This document shows positions 55,320-64,000 of a DNA stretch of 64,000 nt, piece after piece. The notes beneath the pieces were generated by a model. The model searched no databases. It saw only the letters and a list, made by a program, of their open reading frames with translations, and was not told where the DNA came from. The position numbers and the translations under genes are program-made. Source of the stretch: Cucumis sativus. Lineage: Eukaryota; Streptophyta; Magnoliopsida; Cucurbitales; Cucurbitaceae. Where the stretch lies: positions 11,408,001 through 11,472,000 of the forward strand of contig NC_026657.2 of assembly GCF_000004075.3 (NCBI RefSeq), in the 5' to 3' direction. The stretch's first letter is position 1. Each line of letters starts with the position of its first letter.

Positions 55320-58300
55320 AAAGAGGCTTACCTCTCCTTTGTTTTGGTTTTTAGCTTGTTTGGACATGATGGGGGTGCTATGGGGGTGTCAACCTAGTTG
55401 AGATGCCCAGGTGCACCTTCTGATCCATGGTTATATGCTCATTGTATTATTCTCTTGTACTATTAGCTTTTGCTCATTATTATTATATTAATAAAGAGAC
55501 CGTCTCCTTTTCAAAAAAAAAAAAAAAATAAAGAGGCTTGTCTCCGTTTTAAAAAAAAACATTCTATAAAATTTTTCTGCGAAGAAATAATTTTATCATC
55601 AATTAATCTTTTGGTAGGCTCAATACCACGATTGGATAAAGCTTTTAGAAGTTGTTTCAAGGTATAAGACATATGTTGAAGTTTCCCATTTGAGACCGAT
55701 GGTTCCTGTTTTGGTTGCTCCTAATCTGTGGTGGCGTTATGCTGTTCAAGCATGCCTGCAGCAGAAGAAAATGTGGTAATTTATAATACAGTTTGCAATC
55801 AATTCTCTTCATTTGATATGAAGAAATTATATTTGTACCTGCAATTTCCCCACGTCAAAGTGATAAAATATTTGTACCTGCAATCTTTATATTCTTGTTA
55901 AGTTTAATTCCTAATATTGATACTCACACTTTGTCTATTGCTTCTGAATAAGTTATCGGTTTTCTTGGGAGCGAATACGGCAACTTTGTCAACTTCGTAG
56001 ACGCTATATTCAGCTATATGCTGGTTCATTGCAACGAATGTCAAATACTAGTAACAACGAGATTAGAGAAATTGAGAAGGATCTCGATTCCAAAGTGATT
56101 CTTTTATGGAGGTACATAAATTATCTTCTCTAGTTATTTATGTGTCAGACTGGTATGAGTGTGTTTGAGTTGATCTCATTGCTAGATGTTTGTTGGTTTG
56201 AAAATAAACAGAGCTTTTCATCGAAAAAATGAAAAAAGCTAAAGCTTGAAGATACAATTATCCTCAAAGAGGAAAGAAACAAAGTAAAACTAAGGTAGAA
56301 CATAGAAATGTAGCTTAACCCCATTTCTTTCCCACCACTCCTATTGATAAGAAGGAAATTCTTCAGCATCTGATTTCAATAGTTGAAGATTGTAATATTC
56401 ATTTGGTGGAACAGTGGTTTCAAAGACATGTGGTGACAAAGGATGGATCTTTGAATTCTGTGAATCATGTTAGGGTTTGGTGATCTTCTTCTGGGTTGGC
56501 GCTTCTGTAACTTTGTTGGTTTTGAATCCGACCTTGGTCATAACTCATGGACCAATTAGAGCTACATTTGTTTTTGTCAAAATTAAAGAGCTTTAGAGTT
56601 CTTCCTTCAGTGTTCTCCATTTGTTTCAGCTGGTGTTTTTTGGTTGTATAAGTCTGACAGGCTTGGTTTTGGGAGGGCTTCTTTCTTTGGCAGCTTGCAA
56701 ACCAGTCCTATTATGAGCTCTTTTGCAAGCCTCATTCGCATTCAGAACTCCTTGTTGCTCAAGCTTCTAATTTTGTTCTTTGTCAGAAATCTCATTTGGA
56801 AAATTTTTGGCTCAATGAATTTTGTTCTTGTTGTGCCGATCTTTTCGATGTTTGTTCATTTTTCCCTTGGTTCTTTGTACTTGGACTCATTTCATTGCTT
56901 CAATGAAAAGTCTTATTTCCATTAAAAAAAAAGTGTAACAAAAAAAAAAAACAGTGTAACCCCATTCATTTTGGGAGCCTCATTTTCTTCTCATGGTGGC
57001 ATTACTAGAGTTTATTGGCTTGTTGCAGTGCATTTCTTATTTTTTCTTTTTTAATTTTCTTCCTGATTTTTGGTTGGCTGGGATTTATCGGACCTTTCAA
57101 AATTCTCTGCTTCCCATGATTTGTTCGTTTTGGTTATGCTTGTCTTTAAGATCTTTTCATTGTAATTTAGTATCATTCTATTTTTTTGGTTTATTTTTCT
57201 GTTAAAAGGTATTTATATTTTTAAGCATAGTCTATTTTATTTTATCAATAGAAAGTTTCATTTCCTTTTTCTAAACTTGAAATTGACGGAACTTCTTTGA
57301 TTAGTTTGACTTTTTCGTTTCCTTTTTTTAAGAAAAGAAAAAAGAAAAAGAAAAAGAAAAAGAGATCACAATAAATTATTGTACAAGTTATTTAAACTAG
57401 CCTATAATATGGGAATATCAAAATGGATTGTTCTTGCACAATCTCGTGGCATCAAGCATCCAAGTTGGTACCTTTTTTTCTATTCAACTGGGAGGGATCT
57501 TGGCTATGTTAAATAACTTAATTCTTAAAATATTTTCCTTTTCTTTTTGAAACAGAAACTGAGATTTTTATTAAGAGAATGAAAAGAGTAGTATGAGAAT
57601 AACAAAGCATCAAAACAATCGTAATCAAGTAAATCAACACAGGAACCAAAATATGAGGCACTTCGAGAAGAACAATCTCTTTAAAAAAACAGAAAAGCTT
57701 CTTCCAACTCCCGTTTAAATCTTGGATAGAAAAACTCTGGAAGCTCTTAGATAATTTGTAACCAGTAATATAAGTTGTGGCTGAAACTTAATTTGATATC
57801 ATTGCAACTTATTGTTGTTTAGGTTACTTGCTCATGCGAAGATTGAATCTGTGAAATCAAAAGAAGCAGCTGAACAGAAACGATTGAAAAAGAGTAGCTG
57901 GTTTTCATTTCGATGGTTTGTGAAAATCTTACTCCCAGTATTTGATTCAGATCAACTTTCCCAAGGCTACAATTCACCTTTTTTTTTTCCCTTCTCTTTT
58001 GAGAAAACAATTCTTCTTTTAATCTTGGCAATTTATAGTGGTTTTCACGTCATATTAGGCGTGCGAACTCTGAAGACACTTCTGATGGGGATGCTTCGGA
58101 GGGATCATATCTAGGTGTAGAACAATTGACTAAAGAGGAATGGCAGGCAATTAATAAATTGCTGAGTTACCAACAAGATGAGGACACACCATCACATTCT
58201 GGGAAGGATGGGCAGAACATGGTACAGTCTTTGTTTACAGTATCGATTAATCAGGCTGCTGCAAGAATCGTTAACATTAATCAGACTGAGATTGTTTGCG

Positions 58301-61300
58301 GAAGATTTGAGCAACTTTCTGTGTCAACCAAGTTAAAACAGCGCAGCACCTACTGTGATGTGTTGCTGAAATTTTATGGTTTATCTGCTCCAGAAGGTTC
58401 ACTTGCTCAGGTTTGTTCGCATCTTGATTGGTTTGAGTTGATATAATGTTGCTGATGGATATTTTCCTTTCAATTTCAACTTTTACATTTAAATTAATTT
58501 TTTAAATAAGAAATAACACTTTCGTTTATGATTGAAATGCTATGACAGAGTGCAATAAAGTATCCATGAGAGGTAATTGCAAAATATACAGAGGGAAATC
58601 TATAGTTCGACCCTAGAAAAATGATTCAAAGCCTACAATGGAGAACTTTTCTTATGTCTGTTGGTTGGTTAGAGTGGTTTGAATCTTTGGGATCGGTTGC
58701 TTAACTTTGGGTTAGAGAACATGATATTTATTTTGGATAGCATTGGAGTTGTAGATTTGTGGTATTGCAACAGTTGCTTCTTGTCCAATCAAGTTCAGAG
58801 CTGGTGGTTCTTTTTTCAAGTTGTCTGGAAATTTTTTAAACTATCCCCTCTGTTTTTTAGTAAATTATTTTTTCTGAAAGGTCTTTGGAAGTTATTTTGT
58901 CCCAAAAGGTTATCTCTCCATACCTTGGGCCATTATTCCATTATTTTGCTTGTTTGGGTTTTTTGGCGTTCCTTTGGCTCGTTCACTTTGAAAATTCAAG
59001 ATTTTTTGTTTCCTATTGGTGTTTTCATTTCTAAGATTTTAACTGCGTTCTCTCCAAATTTCATGCTTAATTGGTTGGCTTTTATTTAGTCTGCCTATTA
59101 TTCGTTCACATGACTCTTTGTTTGTTCTTTTTAAGTTTTTTGCCTCTTCACTTTGTTTCCTTGTTTTTTAGCAATAATCTCTTTCCATTTTATCAATGAA
59201 AGTTTTGTTTCCTTTAAAAAACTTTCTTAAAAATTTGGATATGAATTCAGTAACAATTTTTGTTAATTACCTATTATTGAAAAAAAGGGAGTCATGGTTT
59301 AAAATTATTCCTAACGTTGACACTTTTGTATTTATTAACTTATTTAAATTCCTATAATAGAAATTAACATGTCCTTGACACCAAAATATTGTAGAGTCAG
59401 ACGAGTTTTCCGTGAGATTAGTCGAAGTGCATGTACACTCACGGATATAAAAAAGAAAATTAACAAGTAGTTTTCATTAGTATTGGGTCTTGAATCTTAT
59501 ATACTCCTTGGTGGAAAGTCTCCTTGTGATTTAAAGTTTCTGTAGCATGTAATGTTGAATTATTTTCTGTCATTCATCTTATTGTTACAATATCAAAGAT
59601 GTTTGTTTCTGGTCAAAATTATTTAACAGAGTGTTTCTAGCGAGCAAAAGGCAAATGCATTGGCCGCTAGCTTTATATACATGCCAGTTGGGGAAAATAT
59701 TGACTGGAGACTATCTGCGACTATTTCTCCATGCTATGTGACGGTAATTATTTATTTTTTGCATTTTTATTCAGTTTTTATGATCCAATATCTTTTGAGT
59801 TATACTTTATTTGTCTGATCAAGAAAGAGGAAGATGCAATAAAGGTAAGAGATTTCGGAAAATATCTTTTGAGTTATAGTCGAAGTTTCCTTTGTTTGTA
59901 ATTACAGCTTGAACTCAAATTTATACTAGTTGGGCTTCTTTTTTGTAATTTGTTGTGTGAGGGATACCTCATCTCCCCCATCTTTTGTATCGTTATTTGT
60001 GATAATGAAAGTTAAATTTCCTATAAGAGAAGTTTTATTTGTTTTTTTGTAACGGAGGCAAAACCTCTTTATTAATATGAACTCAAAGTACAAGAGATTT
60101 ATAGAAAGATAGTAATAAAGAAGTTATAATGGAGTCCTAGATTATAATTGTGAGAGAATTATTGTTTTTCTTAACGTGACAATATTGATTGCTTGAATTC
60201 TCTAGACATTTGATATCATGACCAAGGTCATTAATGGTTCATTAGTAGATATCCTGGAAAGTTTCAAAGTTTGCAAGGATAACTTGCCCTTGTTTCATCG
60301 TCTGTTTTTTTTTTTTTTAAATGGAGACAAACTTCTTTATTAATAACAACTTAAAGCACAAGAGAGTTATACAATGAGCGTAATAAAGAAGCCTAGAGAT
60401 CGATAAGCGAGGGGGAATCAAAAGGTGCACCCAGACATTTAAACTAGGTTGACGCCCTCTTAGCACCAGAACATCATATCCCAATTAAAGCTAGAAATAA
60501 AATATGCCATAATACAAAGGAGACATAGTCCAGCCTAAAACAAAGAGCTAGGACAGAGATAAAGAATGACGTTTGTCTGCCTGCATTATTCTCTTTTAGT
60601 TTCTTCAATGAAAAGTTTGGTTTATTTCTAAAAAGAATAATAGTCATCAATGAAGTAGTATTCTTGTTTCCTAGGCTTTTTGGTACGCATTTCCATTTGC
60701 TTGAACTGTCAAATTTATATAATTGCCCTCACCAGAAAAATTACAACACCAAAATATCTTTGAAGAACACGCTCTCTCTCTATCTCCTCTCTCCTCTCCC
60801 CTCCTTTCCTTCCTTTCATCCCTAACCACACTCCGGCCACCTTTTTCTCCTCTTGTGTTTCTCATCCTTCTTCTTCAATAAGTAGTCCCCTAGAGCCTGT
60901 TCCTCTTGTCCATCCTTGTTTAAGTGGAAGTCTGGTTTCGGTGATAGTGGAAGTAGAAAGATGCTAAGTAGCGTACGCCCTTTACTGTATTTGGTTCGAC
61001 AAAGAATACTTCCATATAGAAAACATGGAAGCTCGAAAGATCTTGACATTATCAGACGCTCAACTCAGATGGTTCTTGAAGGATAATTTAGAATTCTTGC
61101 GTGGCCTTGAGAATGGTTTTCTTCTTCAAAGCAGTTTGATGATTTTGGAAGTACAAAGCTCTTAAAATTTATGTAAAAAATAGATTGCATTATGAGGTGT
61201 GCAGCTTGGAAGAGAAACAAAAAAACTATCCGTCATCTATATTTGTTATGGTGTCTCTCGACAGGGTTGGAAATCCTTTCACAAAATGTTGGAAAGTTTA

Positions 61301-64000
61301 TTGATGAAGCACGATTATTCGATTTGGTACAATAAACATCTCCAGACCTCCTTCAGTTTCCTTCCGAGTCATTAGGGTCAAGTTATGCTAAAAAGGTGAT
61401 GCTTAATGGATCCTCTATTTAGGAATTGGTAAAACAGAACATTTCTTCCCCCGTTTTGGCCTCAAAAATTTAGAGTGCAACTCAACATTGGGTTATTAAA
61501 AATCCAGAAGTTTTGAAAGAAGACTTCGATAATCTATGAATTATTTCAAGATTATTTGCTTTTGATGATTGGACGGAAATTAGAAGAACCTTGGCGGATC
61601 TTTTTCAATAAAAAATAATCATTAATCCATTGTGGTGCAAAGTAGTTAAAAGTATTAACGGGACCCACTCCTTCCTTTGGCACATTAGCGAGAAGGAGAA
61701 TTTGAGTTTGAGAAGCCTGTGGATTAGTATTTTAAGAGAACGGCGCAAGATTGAGGCTCTAGCCACTTCCAAAATTTGTAACGACAGCCAGTGTTTTTTT
61801 GGTATGATCCATGACTGGATAATATTTCTCTAAACAACAAGTTCCCTAGATTATTTTGTATTGTGCCCTCTTGCCTAAATGGTCAGTTTTTGAGCACTAG
61901 GATAGCCAACCTAGTTCTTGGTTGGTTTATTTTAGAAGATTATTGAAAGAGGAGGAGGTGCAATGCATCTCTCTCTGCATTTTCTTTACCCAGGTAGCGG
62001 TAGATTGCTTGGGGATTTTGTGTGGGAGGATTTTTCGGGGGAAGCTGCTACTGGCGATGAAGCTGGGTCTTCACTGGTAGACCTCAAATGCCGGACGAAG
62101 ATTTGATTGAGCTTAAGTTCCGACTTTATGATGGATTAGATATTGGTCCATTTTGTTCTTCCCCAACTTCAACTATAGTCATGGTTAAGGAGAGGGTTGT
62201 TGCATAATGGCCTAAAGATAGGAAAGTTATACCCAAGGCAGCAAATGACTTAAAGCTGATCAATGCTGGCAAGATTTTAGAAAACGACAAGACTTTGGTC
62301 AATGTCGAGTGCCTTTTGGCGATCTTCCTAGAGGAGTTTTTACTATGCATGTCGTGGTGCAGCCAACTATAGCAAAAGCAAAAGCAGAAAATAAGGTCGA
62401 CGAGACCCCAACAAAAAACGTATGTTTGTGATCCATATTTTAGGAAGGACGAATGCAAGAATGGTAAGGAAGCTTGAGGTTTGCTGGGGGCTGGTTTCAG
62501 CCAGCCTAATTGCGGTTGCATTAAAGTTGTAGCTTGCAAGAGAATATAATATCAATTTATAACAAAAGTTCAAATGCCTGATTAATTACATGGGTTCATT
62601 TCTGGATGATCCTGCATGACACGAATATGTAATGTCGTGTGAATCTATATATAGAATGAGTAGTAGTCTGAAGTATGTAATTCGATTGTTTCAAAATTAT
62701 TTTTACAGAAAGGGATGAGGGGTTGACTTTGATCCCGAGATTTGTATGTCATACATCTGAATTCAACACGTGTAAAAACTAAACCAAACTGGACCCCCCA
62801 TAATTTCTACCGTTAACGTTTTTGAGTCTTTACTCTTCAAAAATATTATGGTGCAATGCAGTCAAGGCTTTATTAGTATAAATATGGTTTGAAAGAAATC
62901 AATGCGTTTTCCACAATACGGCTTCAGTGGTTCGATCGATTTGAGTAAGCCCGTTTAAATGCTTCATCATGGTGCTCCATGGTCAAAGGATTCCATGATT
63001 ACTCCACACAGGACATTCATCTCAAATGACAAGCTTTTATTGCTTAGTCATTTTGAGTCCAGTTAAGGAGACTTAGGCAAGGGCCCTATTTTTGCCCGGT
63101 TTAGATTTACCATTTTTTGAAATGGCGAAAAACTTCTTTATTAATAATAAGAACTCAATGTACATGAGAATTATACAAAGAGCATAATAAAGAAGACTAG
63201 ACAAGCGAAAGAAAAACTAGGGGATCCGAAGGTGCACTCGGATATCTCAACTAGGTTGACATCCCCTTAGCACCAAAACATTATATCCCAAATAAGACTA
63301 TTCTATTTCAACAATGAGAACGAAATCCAACATATTACAATGAGAGTGAGATCCAGCCTATTATAGCAAAACTAAAAAATCACCAAAATCTGGAAAAGAA
63401 AATAGGGCTGAGCCTTCTTAATACACCAAAATACTACTGTGAAAATAAAAAAGAAAGCATAGAAATGAGCTCCATGAAAGTTCAGACAGGGCACACCACA
63501 TCAGAAGTAGGCCTAGGAGACTGACTAAGATAGAAAAACTGCCCCGTTGAGACAAAGGTTTTAGGTGGAGTAATTTGCAGAAATCTTGATTAGAGAGCAC
63601 CAAGCTGCTGCATTACATGGCACTGAATTGAAAGTTTCTGAGCTTGATCTTTTCTTATCATGAAAGATTCGTTGGTTACATAACTTACATTCAAACCACA
63701 ATTATGCTAAAAGAGATTTTAATAGATTTAACCAAATCAGCTGAGGCTTTTTAGGTAGAGGCGGCCCCTCCAATAACTGAAGGACCAAGGAGCTGAGTGA
63801 GGCATCAAAGACCCAAGCAATATCAAAGATGGAGAAGAACTTGTTTCAACAAAAAGAGGAATAGGGCAAAGTAAGAAGAGATGAAACAATGACTCATTAT
63901 CATTCATACAGAGAGAGCAAACCGAAGGCTGGAGGCACCTGCTTGGGGACTTCTTTTGAAGAATTTCTGCACAATTTAGGGACACGTAAAGCATTATCCA
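48939..64000 (+). CDS. VPS13: VPS13-family intermembrane lipid-transfer protein, N-terminal part (runs off window)
   Basis: Rod-like bridge protein with a hydrophobic groove that moves lipids between membranes at contact sites. Fifteen in-phase coding exons are read: 48939-48953, 50108-50189, 50619-50722, 50862-50957, 51147-51194, 52489-52539, 53010-53113, 53271-53388, 53961-54062, 54209-54409, 55618-55775, 55953-56111, 57823-57915, 58059-58410 and 59630-59743. Together they make 599 codons. The N-terminal chorein domain is clear (MFEAHVLHLLRRYLGEYVQG, WKGDVVLKDLKLK, VPWKSLG). Then come NLKISISNVHIRYED and the middle region WWRYAVQACLQQKKMCYRFSW. The 15-nt first coding exon encodes only MFEAH, a usual VPS13 arrangement. 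Plant VPS13 proteins are several thousand residues long, so most of the gene lies beyond position 64000. No further exon was found after 59743, implying an intron over 4.2 kb. The introns are loaded with LINE remnants. Confidence 0.93.
49290..49835 (+). mobile_element. LINE 3'-region fragment in VPS13 intron 1
   Basis: Conceptual translation with breaks gives FNEKDPFLWFVGVCAVLWDL, then RERNNRVFRDVERDPSEV, and a segment like VRFCVSFW. This is the typical end of the second ORF of plant LINEs. Stops and frameshifts interrupt it. It is in the same orientation as VPS13. Confidence 0.6.
51569..52038 (+). mobile_element. 5'-truncated LINE with 17-bp target-site duplication (VPS13 intron 5)
   Basis: Flanked by identical 17-bp repeats TATAAAGGAGCTTGAAC at 51552-51568 and 52039-52055, and ends in AATAAAGAAGTTTGTCACAG followed by an A-rich tail (52022-52038). 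The interior matches, on the opposite strand, the LINE at 63114-64000: both encode the sequence GLLLMWC within similar frames and share a TGCTAAGG...GTCAACCT block near the end. Reading frames here are shadows of the dead 3' end. Confidence 0.85.
53516..53801 (+). mobile_element. Short LINE tail with 18-bp target-site duplication (VPS13 intron 8)
   Basis: The direct repeats at 53498-53515 and 53802-53819 (ATATGTGCATCCTTTACA / ATATGTGCATCCCTTACA) differ at one base. The insert carries the family's GGTGCTAAGGGGTGTCAACC block and ends in an A-rich tail. It is heavily 5'-truncated (286 bp). Confidence 0.8.
54640..54830 (+). mobile_element. LINE tail fragment (VPS13 intron 10)
   Basis: Contains the family's GGGGTATCAACCTAGTTGAG and GGATGCACC blocks followed by CTCTTGTATTAC and an A-rich end. 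It is more diverged than the neighbouring copies. No target-site duplication was identified. Confidence 0.55.
54930..55329 (+). mobile_element. LINE 3' fragment with expanded (TTA)n tail (VPS13 intron 10)
   Basis: Ends CTCTTGTACTTTGAGCGTTG, then (TTA)n (55287-55315) and AATAAAGAGGCTT, the normal 3' end of this LINE family. The 90-codon reading frame in it (54930-55202) is part of the dead element. Another copy is inserted in its tail. Confidence 0.6.
55330..55526 (+). mobile_element. LINE tail nested in the preceding LINE
   Basis: A copy carrying GGGGGTGTCAACCTAGTTGA, GGTGCACC and AATAAAGAGACC plus an A-run is bounded by AATAAAGAGGCTT at 55317-55329 and 55527-55539. These 13-bp repeats are consistent with insertion into the older element's tail. 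The motif is also part of the family's own 3' end, so the duplication is less certain than the others. Confidence 0.55.
56205..56325 (-). mobile_element. Antisense LINE tail, split by a later insertion
   Basis: The plus strand reads ...GAGCTTTTCATCGAAAAAATG..., the reverse complement of the LINE tail ATGAAAAGCTC. The element appears to resume after 56966, the two parts being separated by the LINE at 56326-56956. Confidence 0.45.
56326..56956 (+). mobile_element. LINE insertion with poly(A) and 10-bp target-site duplication (VPS13 intron 12)
   Basis: TAACCCCATT occurs at 56316-56325 and again at 56957-56966, bounding a 631-bp insert. The insert ends TCAATGAAAAGTCTTATTTCC and an A-rich tail. 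It belongs to a different LINE subfamily from the GTCAACCTAGTTGAG copies. It is in VPS13 sense orientation; the 93-codon reading frame within is non-functional. Confidence 0.7.
57540..57740 (-). mobile_element. Antisense LINE tail fragment (VPS13 intron 12)
   Basis: The plus strand reads GAAACAGAAACTGAGATTTT, then TATTAAGAGAATGAAAAG, the reverse complement of a LINE 3' tail with its A-rich end. No coding sequence. It sits about 80 bp upstream of exon 13. Confidence 0.5.
58620..59221 (+). mobile_element. LINE 3' fragment (VPS13 intron 14)
   Basis: Ends CATTTTATCAATGAAAGTTTTG, TTTCCTTTAAAAAA, the tail of the second LINE subfamily seen at 56326-56956. Its 136-codon reading frame (58679-59089) is Phe/Leu/Trp-rich translation of a dead 3' region with no recognisable domain. 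Confidence 0.55.
60040..60125 (-). mobile_element. Short antisense LINE tail
   Basis: The plus strand CTCTTTATTAATATGAACTC followed by AAAGTACAAGAG is the reverse complement of the CTCTTGTACTTTGAG...AATAAAGAG tail found at 55240-55540. Preceded by a T-run (the reverse complement of the tail). Confidence 0.6.
60306..60540 (-). mobile_element. Antisense LINE 3' fragment
   Basis: The T-run at 60306-60319 (complement of a poly(A) tail) is followed by CTTCTTTATTAATAACAACT, then GGTGCACCCAGACATTTA and AGGTTGACGCCC. This is the complete reverse complement of the family's 3' block. No matching target-site duplication found. Confidence 0.65.
60750..62420 (+). mobile_element. Decayed LINE 5' half / ORF1-like pseudogene in VPS13 intron 15
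   Basis: A pyrimidine-rich stretch (60770-60820) is followed by broken coding sequence on the plus strand. Recoverable pieces in different frames include WFLKDNLEFLRGLENGFLLQ (about 61072 on), GWKSFHKMLESLLMKHDYS (about 61264 on) and SSYAK (about 61379 on). These recall the DUF4283-like ORF1 of plant LINEs. Many stops and frameshifts interrupt it, so no protein is possible. The assignment is recognition by eye only. Confidence 0.4.
63114..64000 (-). mobile_element. LINE 3' part with reverse-transcriptase zinc-binding motif (antisense in VPS13)
   Basis: Enters from beyond 64000 on the minus strand. The reading frame at 63994-63737 contains CSLCMNDNESLFHLFLLC, the C-x2-C...H-x4-C pattern of the zf-RVT domain at the C-terminus of plant LINE ORF2. 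Downstream the 63603-63418 frame (FSILVSLLGLLLMWC) matches the copy at 51569-52038, and the element ends in the family 3' block (complement of 63118-63290). Frames are broken between these parts. Confidence 0.7.

Noticed and set aside
58679..59089. 136-codon Phe/Trp/Leu-rich reading frame
   Set aside because: Lies in a LINE 3' fragment within VPS13 intron 14; no domain recognised.
62126..62539. 137-codon minus-strand reading frame
   Set aside because: Opposite strand of the decayed LINE ORF1-like region; no recognisable protein.

Overview
This is a window of plant nuclear DNA: AT-rich, with spliced genes, GT-AG introns, a chloroplast-targeted ribosomal protein, a cytosolic-type tRNA gene and many degraded retroelements. 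Protein content and the style of the LINE remnants suggest a dicot, most probably a cucurbit (Cucumis or a relative). That placement is recognition, not a computed result. Nothing prokaryotic, viral or CRISPR-like was seen.

Layout: 1-14.7 kb is gene-poor and very AT-rich, with repeat relics, a cluster of W-boxes and a small group of GGCCCA motifs. 14.7-23.3 kb (minus) holds BRR2, the U5 snRNP helicase (3 coding exons, 2175 aa), whose 3' end has a decayed tandem duplicate. 24.4-28.4 kb (plus) holds chloroplast ribosomal protein S1 (7 exons, 413 aa), divergent from BRR2 across 1.1 kb. 28.5-31.4 kb is intergenic with a LINE tail and a Copia LTR/primer-binding-site remnant. 31.5-33.5 kb (plus) holds mitochondrial dihydrolipoyl dehydrogenase (2 exons, 506 aa). 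34.1-37.4 kb (minus) holds an HS1-like A/B-barrel stress protein (2 exons, 109 aa, 3 kb intron), convergent with the dehydrogenase. 37.5-40.7 kb is repeat-rich with two hairpin (MITE-like) elements. 40.69 kb is tRNA-Pro(AGG). 42.0-46.0 kb (plus) holds a GT31 beta-1,3-galactosyltransferase with galectin domain (GALT1 type, 7 coding exons, 632 aa). 48.9 kb to the window end (plus) is the N-terminal part of a VPS13-family lipid-transfer protein: 15 coding exons, 599 codons, running off the window.

The genes are unrelated housekeeping functions (splicing, plastid translation, mitochondrial 2-oxoacid oxidation, stress protein, Golgi N-glycan decoration, inter-organelle lipid transport), and nothing suggests they act as a system. 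The most informative structure lies in the VPS13 introns, which are packed with LINE remnants in both orientations. Several are bounded by readable target-site duplications, and one pair is nested. I found no convincing new biological system. The best leads are the duplicated BRR2 3' end with a small exon-like peptide, the dated LINE insertions, the tandem repeats in the galactosyltransferase leader, the hairpin element family and an exon-junction Trp-to-Cys change in HS1.
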